From: an uncultured Clostridia bacterium
Lineage (GTDB): Bacteria; Bacillota; Clostridia; UBA1381
NCBI GenBank assembly: GCA_947624485.1
Contig: CANQKM010000002.1
Location: 248,001-312,000 of the forward strand
Direction of reading: 5' to 3'
Length of the DNA stretch: 64,000 nucleotides
The notes beneath the pieces are model-generated. The model was not told the origin of the DNA, ran no database searches, and saw only the letters and a list, made by a program, of their open reading frames with translations. Of the stretch, positions 1 to 9,501 are shown in pieces. Position numbers and translations under genes: made by a program. Position 1 is the first letter of the stretch. Each line of letters opens with the position of its first letter.

Positions 1-37
1 CAAACCCGGAGAAATCCCGTCCATTCTGTAAGGAACA

Positions 38-79
38 AGACTTTTATCACGTTTATGCGCGTGGTAAAGGTCTTTTTAT
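38..79 (+). terminator. Hairpin with T-run just upstream of the cation exchanger (possible leader attenuator)
   Basis: A 14-bp stem with two G-T pairs (38-51 against 60-73) and an 8-nt loop is followed by a T-rich run, the form of an intrinsic terminator. Only about 28 nt separate it from the start codon at 108. Those bases hold the ribosome binding site but no room for a promoter. Either the gene depends on read-through from upstream, or the hairpin is the expression platform of a riboswitch whose aptamer lies mostly outside the window. Confidence 0.6.
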
Positions 80-107
80 TTACTCCCGAAAAAAAGGAGC
101 GAAAAAA

Positions 108-1064
108 ATGAAAATCCTGCTAATGATAATATGCCTAATCGGCGGCTTCATACTGCTTGTAAAAGGCGCGGACTACTTTGTTGACGGCGCGTGCGCCATA
201 TCGGCGAAGCTGCGCATACCGGCATACGTCGTCGGGCTTACCGTCGTAGCGTTCGGTACGAGCCTGCCCGAAGCGGCTGTATCGATAACCGCGTCCATAC
301 AGGGCAGCAACGAAATCGCAATCGGCAACGTAATCGGCTCAAACACGTTTAACACGCTCGTCGTACTCGGCGCAAGCGCGCTGTTCGCGCCGATAATGGT
401 AAAAAAGGACATACTCCGCCGCGACCTGCCGTTCTGCACCGCCGTGACCGTCCTTTTACCGATACTCATACTGACGCTGAACCACGGCGACCTCGCGCTG
501 ACGCGGATCGACGGCATAATCCTGCTCGTATGCTTTGTAATATTCATGACCTTTTCCGTCATATCCGGCAAAAGGAAAGCCGCGCTCGAACCGCCGGAAA
601 CGAGCGGCGGCGCGGACATGTCGGGGCTTAAATGCGCGCTGTTTGTGATACTGGGACTTGCAGGCGTGATCGCAGGCGGCGAACTCACGGTCTACGGCGC
701 GAAATCGCTCGCGCTTATCGCGGGACTGTCGGAAACGGTCGTCGCGCTCACGGTCGTCGCAATCGGCACGAGCCTGCCGGAGCTTGTAACATCGGTCGTC
801 GCGTCGCGCAAGAATCAAAACGACATCGCGGTCGGCAACGTGATCGGCTCAAACATATTCAACCTGCTGTTTATCCTCGGCATGTCGGCGACGATAGGCA
901 CGATCGGCTCGGACATGAACGGCGTTATCGACGCGTGCGTGCTTGTGGGGGTAATGCTGCTGCTGTGCGTCCTCACGGCGACGCGCAAGCGGATAGACCG
1001 CGCGGAGGGCATTGTAATGCTGCTTTTGTACGTTGCGTACACCGCGTACCTGCTTATCAGATAA
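108..1064 (+). CDS. CaxA/YrbG-family Ca2+/Na+ (cation) exchanger
   Basis: A 318-residue integral membrane protein of the Ca2+:cation antiporter superfamily, which exchanges Ca2+ against Na+ or H+ across the plasma membrane. The two family alpha-repeats are clear. The first carries GTSLPE at about residues 50-55 and GNVIGSNTFN at about 73-82; the second carries GTSLPE at about 223-228 and GNVIGSNIFN at about 244-253. The acidic residues of these repeats form the cation site in the family. Roughly ten hydrophobic segments are visible and the length is typical. The start at 108 has an AAGGAG site 5-10 nt upstream. The gene appears to be a single unit, ending at a terminator at 1086-1113. The transported ion cannot be fixed from sequence alone, and the hairpin upstream suggests conditional expression. 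Confidence 0.9.
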   Translation: MKILLMIICLIGGFILLVKGADYFVDGACAISAKLRIPAYVVGLTVVAFGTSLPEAAVSITASIQGSNEIAIGNVIGSNTFNTLVVLGASALFAPIMVKKDILRRDLPFCTAVTVLLPILILTLNHGDLALTRIDGIILLVCFVIFMTFSVISGKRKAALEPPETSGGADMSGLKCALFVILGLAGVIAGGELTVYGAKSLALIAGLSETVVALTVVAIGTSLPELVTSVVASRKNQNDIAVGNVIGSNIFNLLFILGMSATIGTIGSDMNGVIDACVLVGVMLLLCVLTATRKRIDRAEGIVMLLLYVAYTAYLLIR

Positions 1065-1085
1065 AAATTTGTAAATTTTGTTCAA

Positions 1086-1113
1086 AAAACCGACTTTTGC
1101 AGGGCGGTTTTTT
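1086..1113 (+). terminator. Terminator after the cation exchanger
   Basis: A short AACCG/CGGTT stem with a purine-rich loop is followed by six T residues, just after the stop at 1064. Confidence 0.6.
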
Positions 1114-1116
1114 GCA

Positions 1117-1145
1117 TTGTAAATAAATTGTAACAGGTGTATAAT
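1117..1145 (+). promoter_or_regulatory. Sigma-A type promoter for the 1385-aa exoprotein
   Basis: TTGTAA (1117-1122), a 17-bp spacer and TATAAT (1140-1145). This gives an untranslated leader of about 60 nt before the start at 1213. Confidence 0.6.
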
Positions 1146-1212
1146 AGATACAGTATAATCTGCGTAATGTGCGATTTACACGCAGAATAAAAAAGAAAGA
1201 GGGAGAGGTTTT

Positions 1213-4200
1213 ATGAAAAGAACAAAAAAACTTTTGTCATTGCTCACCGCATTGGCAATAACCGCATCGTCCTTCGCGGCGATGGTAATTCCGGCAAGTG
1301 CGGATGTCAATGATCCGGCTGCGCCGGAATGGCAGATTGGTCGGGACGGTTCCGCTGCGGCTACGACTGACACCGTAACACAGGGCGGCGTACAAAATGC
1401 GCTTAAGATCAACGACAAGAATGTCTACGCGGCTATAAACGAGGTATCTACGGATACGGTAGAGTTCAAAACAGACGTATATCTTGATCCGACAGTGCAA
1501 AAGAATTTCAGAATTGTGCTGCAAAACGAAGCGGCTGAAATGTATGATACGGAAACGGCTTTTGCACAGGTGGCGTTTAATAATGGCGGCAAGGTGTATA
1601 CGGGACCGGATCTGGGAGATGCGGGTACGGAGCTGTTTACCCATAGTACAGCAGGTTGGTATACTTTTGATATAACGCTTGACTATAGCCAAAAGACAAC
1701 AGATCAGTTTATCACTCTTAAAGTAACCGATGCATTGGGTACAGTTCAAGGTACAGAAACAAAGATGGCTGCGATTGACGGTAAGGATACGACTTTAAAG
1801 GCTATCAGACTGATTAGGTCAGCGGCTCCGGTGTATTTCGCAAATTACACGGTAACGCCCGGCTCGGTTTTAGCTCCTGTGACAACACCGAGTACAGATC
1901 CCGGCGGTGACGGCGGCGATGACGGCGGCGACTTTTCATACGAACAGGATTTCGATGATTTGACGCAGCCTTCCGAATTGGGTTGGACATTAAGCGGCGA
2001 CACACCCGCTACGCTCGAAGCGGATTCAAATGGCGGAAAATATTTGAGACTGAAGCATAATGGCACAGCGAATTCGCGCGGTTCATACGGCTTATTCGGA
2101 GATCTTCCCGCGGGAACAGAGTATATTCTCGACTTTGATTTGGCTTTAGATTCAAATACAGACCAGACATCGCAGTTCAGCATATTGGGCGCTGACTATA
2201 AGTTCTACAATGATCAGCCTAACGATGGTCTTAATACCGGATATGTATTTGATATGGGCGCGGGAAATACCACGGTATGGAACCTAAACAAAACTGATAA
2301 GACAGTAGATTTGCCAAGAGGTGAGTTCTTCCATTACCAGATAATGGTGAACGATAAATATACATTTGTAACGATTACAAAATCCGACGGAACAAAGCTG
2401 CTCGATAAAGAGCCACTGCAGATAAACGGCGGCGGCGGTCTTAAGGGATTTGCATGGCGTTCCGGACGTAAAAATTCAGTATTGTCAATAGATAATATTG
2501 TGCTTCGTCCTCCGACAGAAAACGAAATCCCTGACACGAAGTTCTATACGGCGACGGTAAAAACAAACCGCTATGCGACAATAAAGTATACGACCACATT
2601 GGATGACGTCAAGGCGGCAGAAAAAACAGTATTCGCCGATGTAAACGGAAATATTACGATTCCCATGCTCAATGAAGGAACTGTAATAGATTACACAATA
2701 TCCAAGGAAGGATATACTACTGCGGATGACCAAGCGACAGCTTCCGGAAAAACTACAATGGACAGCGATAAGACTATAGAAGCGGAGCTGACAAAGCTTG
2801 CCGCCGATATAGGCGTTGAATCCGACGATTTGCTTTACTACGAGAACGCGTTCGGATATGCGACAAATAAGCTGGATATTGACAAAACCAACAGAATGTG
2901 CGATACGGCTCTGGGTGAAATCGATCTTGCAGAAAATCAGACGTACGAAATTCAGTTTGATGTAGACATTCCCGCGGCGGAAAGGACACAGATAACGATC
3001 GCGTTCTTCGGCACGACGCCCGGTAACAATACAGATAAGAATGACTTGTTCGGAATACAGGGATATGCGGATGGATTGTTTGCATTCTCGGATTTAAAGC
3101 CCGCGTCTTCAAGTTCTATATCTCAGGGTTGGAATCAGGGCTGTCAGGGACTGTTTACGGCAGGCGAAAAGGTTGCCGATACATACGTAGGCAAATATAA
3201 GGTTGACATGGTTGTCAACAACAATACAAAGAAAGTAACCGTTAAAATCGGTGATAACGCGGCTAAGACCATTCCGTTTACAAAGGACGCGTCGAAGATA
3301 ACATACTTAAGAGTCGGCAAAGCCGAAACACAGACGGGACTTTCGATCGATAACCTTATCGTTAAAAAGCCCGATCCCAATTACGTGGGCGTTTCGGGCG
3401 ACAGCAAGTTTGCAAAGATCAAGGGCAAGGAAGTAACGAGAGATTATACCGCAGAGGCGCTTGTTGTCGTAGACGGTGAGAGCTTTGAATGGTCTATCGC
3501 AAACAAGTCCGCTGAAGGCGGTGTTGCCGGAGTATCTATAGATCAGACAGGTAAAGTGACCGTTACAAACGACGCTGTTCCCGGAACATATGTCATTACC
3601 GCGGCAAGCAAGGTAGGCGAAGTGACAAGCTCGACCAAGGTCGGCACGTATGAGATTGAAATAGCCGATTATCAGGCAATTACACTTATCGCGGACGGTC
3701 CGAAAGCTTATATGAACACAGCGGACGATACGGGTAAATACGAAATCGTTTCCGCTAAGGACGGCTGTGATGACGAGGTTAAAGATGATATGCCCGCTCC
3801 GGTATGGACTTCATCAAAGACGGACGTTGCTACAATCAACTCGGCAACAGGCGAGCTTACTGTTGTAGGTAAGGGTGAAACAACGATTACCGCAACGGTA
3901 ACAAACGATACAAAGGTATCGAAGGTTGAAATCCCTGTAGTAGTAGATAACTTCTACATAACGGACGACGTTGCGGATAATGCGGCTTCGACCGAGATAG
4001 ACTTGGCTGCAGATAAAATAGTTAAGGCTGACAAATACGTAGTAACAACCGCTAAGGAGGACGGCACACTTGTTAATCAGGAGGTTATTGACCTGAATGC
4101 CACAAAGACAACTGCTGAGGAAGCGGGTGTTAAGATTACGGCGACGTATACGGGAAATGCTCTGACAAGTGTTGAAGCTCCGGAAACCGTTGCCGCCGGT

Positions 4201-5370
4201 GACGAAATCGAGGAAGCTGCCGCAGGTACAAAGGTATTCTTCTGGAAGAGCCTTGCTTCAATGGAGCCGGCTAAGACAAAGACGGAAAAGATTTACACCG
4301 GCACAAAGGTAAATATTGACACAACAGACGCTGCTAAGTATGAGGTTGCTCCGGTATTTGAAACAACAATGAATACCGAGGTTGCTGTTCCGGCTGACAG
4401 ATATAACATAACCGTAACGGCAAATAACGGCGGCAGAACAGACGTATTTGTAAACAATCAGATGATTATCAACAACCTTAATCAGGGCTGCGACAGTTGG
4501 GATGTAACAAGAACAATACCCGCAACGGCTGATTATGAGGTTGGCGATGTTGTAATTCCCGAGGGATATGCTAAGTTTGTATATCAGGATCATACGGGTG
4601 ACAGTGTTAATAATATAGCATTTGTTAAGGCTCCGTCAATCGTAACAAGAGCAAAGAGAATGTACGTGGTAGGCGACTCGCTCGTAGCTAAGTATTACGG
4701 CGACGCGTCCAAACCCGAATGGACTAACCTCGTAAGAACAGGTTGGGGCGATGTTCTTCAGGATTACGTAAAGGATGTAAAGGTTACAAACCTCGGCAAC
4801 TCCGGTGCGTGGGCTGCAGGCATGGTTAACGACGCATTCACGAACATCGCGCAGAGCGCACAGAAAGGCGACATAGTTGTTTGGGAGTTCGGTTACAATG
4901 ACGACGGTCATGGCGGCGATACTCCGATGCTTGCGGCTGCCGCCCAAGGTAAGCAGATATGCGATGATCTTGGACTTGACCTTTATATCGTAACTCCGAA
5001 CGCGTCGGAGCATGATTATAAGGCTGATGTTAAGAGTTCGGCTGCAATGCGTACATGGGCAACTGAGAATAGCGTTGACTTGATCGACCTTTCGGCTATA
5101 AGCTATAAATTCTTTACCGAACATTACGGAACGATGAGCGCTGATGACAGAACGCCGTTTATGCAAAAGTATTACAGCAACGCTAAGGATAGTCTCCACT
5201 CGACGTACAACGCTGCTAACGCGTTTGCGGCGATCGTAGCGCAGAATTTGCCGACAGAGCTTCAGAATACAGAGCATACCTTCACAATTGATGACGGTAC
5301 AGAAACACCTATCACAGTAGGCGTAGGTAAAATGCCAACGTTGGAAGCTGCTTCCGGTTCAGGAGAATAA
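1213..5370 (+). CDS. Secreted multidomain protein with C-terminal SGNH/GDSL esterase domain
   Basis: 1385 residues with a Sec signal peptide (positive N-terminus, hydrophobic core, cut near Ala30). Two jelly-roll, LamG-like regions follow (about 240-440 and 530-720), separated by a short repeat. Next comes an Ig-like stretch including a Big_2-type domain (about 820-905). The C-terminal 240 residues form an SGNH hydrolase: GDSL near residue 1154 (nucleophile Ser), a Gly block (LGNSGAW), GYND near 1228, and DSLH near 1327 supplying Asp and His. This set resembles rhamnogalacturonan acetylesterases (CE12). Likely role: extracellular deacetylation of plant or mucus polysaccharide, with the N-terminal domains binding glycan. 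No LPXTG or SLH anchor is seen. A strong SD (GGGAGAGG) precedes the start. Esterase assignment is confident; the substrate is inferred. Confidence 0.85.
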   Translation: MKRTKKLLSLLTALAITASSFAAMVIPASADVNDPAAPEWQIGRDGSAAATTDTVTQGGVQNALKINDKNVYAAINEVSTDTVEFKTDVYLDPTVQKNFRIVLQNEAAEMYDTETAFAQVAFNNGGKVYTGPDLGDAGTELFTHSTAGWYTFDITLDYSQKTTDQFITLKVTDALGTVQGTETKMAAIDGKDTTLKAIRLIRSAAPVYFANYTVTPGSVLAPVTTPSTDPGGDGGDDGGDFSYEQDFDDLTQPSELGWTLSGDTPATLEADSNGGKYLRLKHNGTANSRGSYGLFGDLPAGTEYILDFDLALDSNTDQTSQFSILGADYKFYNDQPNDGLNTGYVFDMGAGNTTVWNLNKTDKTVDLPRGEFFHYQIMVNDKYTFVTITKSDGTKLLDKEPLQINGGGGLKGFAWRSGRKNSVLSIDNIVLRPPTENEIPDTKFYTATVKTNRYATIKYTTTLDDVKAAEKTVFADVNGNITIPMLNEGTVIDYTISKEGYTTADDQATASGKTTMDSDKTIEAELTKLAADIGVESDDLLYYENAFGYATNKLDIDKTNRMCDTALGEIDLAENQTYEIQFDVDIPAAERTQITIAFFGTTPGNNTDKNDLFGIQGYADGLFAFSDLKPASSSSISQGWNQGCQGLFTAGEKVADTYVGKYKVDMVVNNNTKKVTVKIGDNAAKTIPFTKDASKITYLRVGKAETQTGLSIDNLIVKKPDPNYVGVSGDSKFAKIKGKEVTRDYTAEALVVVDGESFEWSIANKSAEGGVAGVSIDQTGKVTVTNDAVPGTYVITAASKVGEVTSSTKVGTYEIEIADYQAITLIADGPKAYMNTADDTGKYEIVSAKDGCDDEVKDDMPAPVWTSSKTDVATINSATGELTVVGKGETTITATVTNDTKVSKVEIPVVVDNFYITDDVADNAASTEIDLAADKIVKADKYVVTTAKEDGTLVNQEVIDLNATKTTAEEAGVKITATYTGNALTSVEAPETVAAGDEIEEAAAGTKVFFWKSLASMEPAKTKTEKIYTGTKVNIDTTDAAKYEVAPVFETTMNTEVAVPADRYNITVTANNGGRTDVFVNNQMIINNLNQGCDSWDVTRTIPATADYEVGDVVIPEGYAKFVYQDHTGDSVNNIAFVKAPSIVTRAKRMYVVGDSLVAKYYGDASKPEWTNLVRTGWGDVLQDYVKDVKVTNLGNSGAWAAGMVNDAFTNIAQSAQKGDIVVWEFGYNDDGHGGDTPMLAAAAQGKQICDDLGLDLYIVTPNASEHDYKADVKSSAAMRTWATENSVDLIDLSAISYKFFTEHYGTMSADDRTPFMQKYYSNAKDSLHSTYNAANAFAAIVAQNLPTELQNTEHTFTIDDGTETPITVGVGKMPTLEAASGSGE

Positions 5371-5391
5371 TTAAATCCAAACATAAAATAA

Positions 5392-5422
5392 ATACAGCGG
5401 GGCTAATCCCCGCTGTATTTTT
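5392..5422 (+). terminator. Strong intrinsic terminator after the esterase gene
   Basis: A perfect 11-bp stem (ATACAGCGGGG / CCCCGCTGTAT) with a 5-nt loop, then a T-run. Confidence 0.9.
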
Positions 5423-5453
5423 GTGCTTTTGTGCGTGAGCATCCCCTTAACGT

Positions 5454-5574
5454 AAGGCCCCCTTGTCAAAGGGGGCTGTCACGCGTAGCGTGACTGGGGG
5501 ATTCCTATTCGATTTTTACGATGAATCCCTCCACCGCCTACGGCGGTCCCCCTCCCTTTAACAAGGGAGGCTTT
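5454..5574 (-). repeat. Intergenic palindromic (MITE-like) repeat, family A, copy 1
   Basis: About 120 bp with imperfect terminal inverted repeats (ggcccccttgtcaaaggg at one end, ccctttaacaagggaggc at the other). An internal CCGCC/GGCGG hairpin and the conserved GGGATTC and GAATCCC boxes are present. It is the inverse of copies 2 and 3 at 9312-9432 and 10771-10890. There is no coding potential; no gene lies in 5371-5652. Confidence 0.85.
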
Positions 5575-5613
5575 CTTCGCCCGCGGGCGGCGACTCGCCG
5601 CCCCTTCAACCCA

Positions 5614-5641
5614 CAAAAAAAACCGGCGCGAATGCGCCGGT
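5614..5641 (-). terminator. ftsZ terminator
   Basis: On the minus strand, ACCGGCGC-attc-GCGCCGGT is followed by a run of T, directly after the ftsZ stop. Confidence 0.9.
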
Positions 5642-5652
5642 ATTCATTTATT

Positions 5653-6816
5653 TTATCTGCCCGGCTTAAAGAAGTCGGGAACATCAATATTGCCCATGCT
5701 CGGCTTAAGCTTTCTGCTGAATATCGCGTCGTCGTCGAGATCCGATACCGATGATGTGTACGATGATGATGACGACTTTCTGTCGGTCATGAACTTCGGC
5801 GTAATACGCTTCAAATCGTTGCCGCTGTCCTTCTTGCCGCGTCTTGCAGAGCCGTCCAGACCTGTAGCGATAAGCGTTACCTTGATCTCGTCCTTCAGCG
5901 CCTCATCCATAGCCGTTCCGACGATTATGTTCGCCTCTTCGCTCACCATGTCGCGGACAATGCTCGATACCTCGCCCATGTCGACAAGCGAGAACTCGCT
6001 GCCGCCCGTGATGTTGAGAAGTACGTTCTCCGCACCCTCGATGCTCGTCTCGAGCAGCGGACTTTCTATCGCGGCTCTTACCGCGTCGGAAGCGGCGTTT
6101 TCGCCCTTGCCGATACCGATACCCATGTGCGCGACGCCGCTGTCCTTCATTATCGTGCGGACGTCCGCAAAGTCGCAGTTCATAATGCCGCGCTGCGTGA
6201 TGACCTCTATAATGCCCTGCACGCCCTGACGAAGCACGTCGTCGGCAAGCTTGAAGGAATCCTTTATAGTAACCTTCTTGTCCGCGATTTTGAGCAGTAA
6301 ATCGTTCGGGATCGTGACGATAGCGTCAACCTTTTCCGCGAGATTTTTAATGCCCTCCTCGGCGTTTCTCATTCTCTGGGGGCCTTCAAAGTAAAACGGC
6401 TTCGTAACGACCGCTACCGTCAGTACGCCCAGCGACTTTGCCGCCTCGGCGATAATCGGCGCAGCGCCCGTACCCGTGCCGCCGCCCATTCCGGCTGTGA
6501 CGAACACCATGTCCGTGTCCTTTACGAGGTTCTTTATTTCATCCTTAGTTTCCTCCGCCGCCTGTCTGCCGATTTCCGGCTTCGCGCCCGCGCCGAGACC
6601 GTTCGTCAGCTTTTTGCCGATTTGCAGAACAGTCGGTGCCAATACGTTCGCAAGCTGCTGGGAATCCGTGTTGACGCAGATAAAGTCAGCCTTCGTGATG
6701 CCGGCTTCAATCATTCGGTCAACCGCGTTGTTTCCGCCGCCGCCCACACCGATGACCTTTATTCTGGCGCCGTCGATTGTGGTGTTTTCTTCTAAACCAA
6801 TAGGCATTCCGCTCAT
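5653..6816 (-). CDS. ftsZ: Cell division GTPase FtsZ
   Basis: 387 residues, the tubulin-like GTPase that polymerises into the Z-ring at midcell. The GTP-binding core is clear: VGGGGNNAV near residue 25, the tubulin signature GGGTGTGAAP near 111, and the NxDxxL-type synergy loop in MNCDFADV near 213. A charged, Ser-rich linker (about 330-365) leads to the C-terminal peptide IDVPDFFKPGR, which in the family binds FtsA, SepF or ZipA. SepF is encoded at 30920, while no ftsA is seen here. The SD is GGAGG. The gene follows murA and ftsQ on the same strand but has a 180-bp gap with its own promoter. Confidence 0.98.
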   Translation of the reverse strand: MSGMPIGLEENTTIDGARIKVIGVGGGGNNAVDRMIEAGITKADFICVNTDSQQLANVLAPTVLQIGKKLTNGLGAGAKPEIGRQAAEETKDEIKNLVKDTDMVFVTAGMGGGTGTGAAPIIAEAAKSLGVLTVAVVTKPFYFEGPQRMRNAEEGIKNLAEKVDAIVTIPNDLLLKIADKKVTIKDSFKLADDVLRQGVQGIIEVITQRGIMNCDFADVRTIMKDSGVAHMGIGIGKGENAASDAVRAAIESPLLETSIEGAENVLLNITGGSEFSLVDMGEVSSIVRDMVSEEANIIVGTAMDEALKDEIKVTLIATGLDGSARRGKKDSGNDLKRITPKFMTDRKSSSSSYTSSVSDLDDDAIFSRKLKPSMGNIDVPDFFKPGR

Positions 6817-6879
6817 CTGATATAATCCTCCTTCGTAGCTTTTTCCTTTATATATAAGGAAATTACTGCATATATATTT

Positions 6880-6908
6880 ATTTTACTATTTTTTTTACAT
6901 ATATTCAA
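6880..6908 (-). promoter_or_regulatory. Probable ftsZ promoter
   Basis: Read on the minus strand: TTGAAT (6903-6908), a 17-bp spacer and TAAAAT (6880-6885), about 60 bp upstream of the ftsZ start in a very AT-rich 180-bp gap. A short inverted repeat (TTCCTTTATATATAAGGAA) lies in the leader. Confidence 0.55.
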
Positions 6909-6996
6909 TAGTTTTTTTGAACAAATTTCAAAATCCGAGGATAATTATTAACAAAAAATATCGTTATATTATCGGAATTTTTGTAGATTATGCTCA

Positions 6997-7866
6997 TTAA
7001 GGTATGTATACAGCGTTACCTGTCTCCGATAAATCGATCGTGCCGCGCACATTTTGCGACAGCTCTTCGCTCATTATCGCTTCGCGGAACATGCGTATTT
7101 TCATCTCCATGTCAAGCTGTGAACCGCATTGTACCGTTATTCTGTCGTCGTAGTTCATCGTGATTGCCGTAAGGCTCATGAGATTTATCTCGGCAACGCT
7201 GTGTATAAGCTCCGTTTTTTCGAGAGTTTGGAGCATTATGCGTAGCGTGTCGCCCTTGCCCGACTTTACCTCGCAGTCGTAACCGATGTCGGCGCGCTCA
7301 ATCTCCACGCCCGTTATAATCGGAAGCGAGCCTTGCGATATTTGAAGCTCGTCGAGTACGCGCAAATTCGAGCTTATTACGTAGTTTTTGCCGCCCGTGC
7401 GTATTATAGCCGCCGGAGCGTACTCCGTTACCGTCAGTTCGACCGACGGCGGGAACAGCTTTTTCTGCACGCCGACGTCCTTTACGTACGGAATTTCCTT
7501 GAGCATGTTTTCGATTTTACCGTCGCTCGTCCGAAGCAGGTTCTGACCGATGAGCGGTTTAAGCCGTTCCACGATCTGCTCGTCGGACACCGCCTCGTTG
7601 CCGTCAACGCTTATTGTGCGTATGTTGAATATCGGCGTGAGGAACAGCAGAATCAGTACGATTATAATGAGCGCGGCGATTACCAGAACGGTCTGCCGCC
7701 GTTTTTTCTGCATCCTGCGCTCCTTCTGACGCTTTTGGTAGCTTATTTTACGCTTTAACAGCTCGCTGCCGCTGAGATTGCTGTCGCCGCTCGGCGGGTA
7801 TTCGCCGCCGGTGACGCGCCGTCCTCCGTTTTTTACAAGACGTATGTTATTTTTTTTCTTGTCCAT
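6997..7866 (-). CDS. ftsQ: Cell division protein FtsQ/DivIB
   Basis: 289 residues. A basic cytoplasmic N-terminus (about 1-58) is followed by one transmembrane helix (about 60-80), then a POTRA domain starting at FNIRTISVDGNEAVSDEQ (about 82-155) and the beta domain. In the family it links the FtsL/FtsB complex to septal peptidoglycan synthesis on the outer face. The start lies 4 bp past the murA stop, so the two genes are probably translationally linked. The murA-ftsQ order is common in clostridia. Confidence 0.92.
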   Translation of the reverse strand: MDKKKNNIRLVKNGGRRVTGGEYPPSGDSNLSGSELLKRKISYQKRQKERRMQKKRRQTVLVIAALIIIVLILLFLTPIFNIRTISVDGNEAVSDEQIVERLKPLIGQNLLRTSDGKIENMLKEIPYVKDVGVQKKLFPPSVELTVTEYAPAAIIRTGGKNYVISSNLRVLDELQISQGSLPIITGVEIERADIGYDCEVKSGKGDTLRIMLQTLEKTELIHSVAEINLMSLTAITMNYDDRITVQCGSQLDMEMKIRMFREAIMSEELSQNVRGTIDLSETGNAVYIP

Positions 7867-7870
7867 ACTA

Positions 7871-9121
7871 TCATTCCCGTCTTATTACAGCGCCGCAGTC
7901 GGTGAGGTACAATTCGATATTTTCGTAACCTCTGTCTATAAATTCGGTGCCGTTTATTGTCGTTGTTCCGTTTGCGGCAAGCGCCGCGATAATTAGCGCC
8001 GCGCCGCCGCGAAGCTCTCTCGCGACCACGTTTGCGCCCGAGAGCCGTTTTACTCCGCGCACTACCGCGCTTCTGCCCGTAACCTTTATATCCGCGCCCA
8101 TACGCGTCAGCTCGTCTACGTGCTGGAAACGGTTTTCAAATATATTCTCCACAAACACGCTCGTTCCGTCCGCGAGCGCGGCAAGCGCCATGAACGGCGA
8201 CTGTATATCCGTGGGGAAGCCCGGGTAGGGCATTGTTTTTATTGTATGTACGCTTTTTAATCTTTCGGGCGACGTGAGCGTTATCGTGCCGCCCGCGCAG
8301 CGTATATCCGCGCCCATTTCCCTCAAAACGTGGAGCATTGCGCCCATGTCGCGCGGGTTGGCTTTTTTGAGTGTTATGCTGCCGCCCGTTGCGGCTGCAG
8401 CCGCAAGATACGTCGCGGCGACTATTCTGTCGGGCATGATCGTGTACGACGCGCCGTGGAGCTTATCCACGCCTTTTATTGTTATAACGCTCGTTCCTAT
8501 GCCGCTTATATCCGCGCCCATAGCGCGCAGGAACAGCCCCAAATCGATTATTTCCGGCTCGCGTGCCGCGTTTTGAACAGTCGTAACGCCGTCAGCCGTA
8601 ACAGCCGCGAGCATTATATTCTCCGTTGCGCCGACGCTCGGAAAGTCAAGATGTATGTCCGCGCCCTTTATTTTATCCGCATGGCACTTTATGTAGCCGT
8701 GTTCCTCGGATATGTCTATGCCGAGTGCGCGCAGCGCCTTTAGGTGAAGGTCGATAGGTCTCAATCCTATCGGACACCCTCCCGGCATACTCACGACCGC
8801 CTCTTTGCACCTCGCTATGATTGCGCCGAGGAAAACGATCGAGGAACGCATTTCACGCATTAGCTCCTCGCATATCCTGCAGCACCTTATACCGCCCGCG
8901 TCCACCGTAACGGTGTGATCGCCGCGGCTTACCGTGCAGCCCAAATCTTCAAGCACCTGATCCGTCTTGTCAACGTCACGGAGGGAGGGGCAGTTGTGTA
9001 TTTCGCTCGCCCCGTCGGCAAGCACCGTTGCGGCAAGTATAGGCAGCACGGCGTTTTTCGCGCCCTGGACGTCTATTTCGCCGCTTATCTTATGTCCGCC
9101 GTCTATAATAAATTTGCCCAC
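7871..9121 (-). CDS. murA: UDP-N-acetylglucosamine 1-carboxyvinyltransferase MurA
   Basis: Transfers enolpyruvyl from PEP to UDP-GlcNAc, the first committed step of peptidoglycan synthesis. The GTG start at 9121 is chosen because GAGGTG lies 6 nt upstream and the protein then begins with the usual family N-terminus (GKFIIDGG). The longer reading frame adds 29 residues unlike any MurA. Length 416 aa. The active-site loop GGCPIGLRPIDLH places the catalytic Cys at residue 116, the fosfomycin target in the family. The motif QGAKNA near residue 19 contains the substrate-binding Lys and Asn. It is the first gene of the murA-ftsQ unit. Confidence 0.96.
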   Translation of the reverse strand: MGKFIIDGGHKISGEIDVQGAKNAVLPILAATVLADGASEIHNCPSLRDVDKTDQVLEDLGCTVSRGDHTVTVDAGGIRCCRICEELMREMRSSIVFLGAIIARCKEAVVSMPGGCPIGLRPIDLHLKALRALGIDISEEHGYIKCHADKIKGADIHLDFPSVGATENIMLAAVTADGVTTVQNAAREPEIIDLGLFLRAMGADISGIGTSVITIKGVDKLHGASYTIMPDRIVAATYLAAAAATGGSITLKKANPRDMGAMLHVLREMGADIRCAGGTITLTSPERLKSVHTIKTMPYPGFPTDIQSPFMALAALADGTSVFVENIFENRFQHVDELTRMGADIKVTGRSAVVRGVKRLSGANVVARELRGGAALIIAALAANGTTTINGTEFIDRGYENIELYLTDCGAVIRRE

Positions 9122-9311
9122 CTTCAACACCTCGCATAAAAAATATTTTACTGCTTTATTATACGAGATTTTCCGAATTGTGTTACTCCTCCGGCGGGTA
9201 CTACACATTGTATCACATTTTTACGGACAATTTAAGTGTTGTTCCATAATTATAACATAGGTTTAATATGGGTGTAATAATGCGAAAAATATAAAAAACG
9301 GGCGACTGCAT

Positions 9312-9432
9312 AAGCCTCCCTTGTTAAAGGGAGGGGGACCGCCGAAGGCGGTGGAGGGATTCATTGTGAAAATAGAAAAAAGAATCCCCCAGTCGCACTC
9401 CGCGCGCCAACCCCCTTTGACAAGGGGGCCTC
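9312..9432 (+). repeat. MITE-like repeat, family A, copy 2
   Basis: Same element as 10771-10890 and in the same orientation. Homology extends outside the core on both sides (aaacgggcgac on the left, cacgatg-gcgaaac on the right). The terminal inverted repeats of about 20 bp are imperfect and no coding sequence is present. It marks the left side of the AT-rich island with the structured RNA. Confidence 0.88.
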
Positions 9433-9501
9433 ACGATGTGCGAAACACAAAAAAATGGGCGGGCAAATAACCGTTTGATTTGGATTTTTGTAAAATTTGT
9501 A

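Noticed and set aside
5521-5754. 77-codon plus-strand frame after repeat copy 1
   Set aside because: Starts inside the repeat and runs through the ftsZ terminator into antisense ftsZ.
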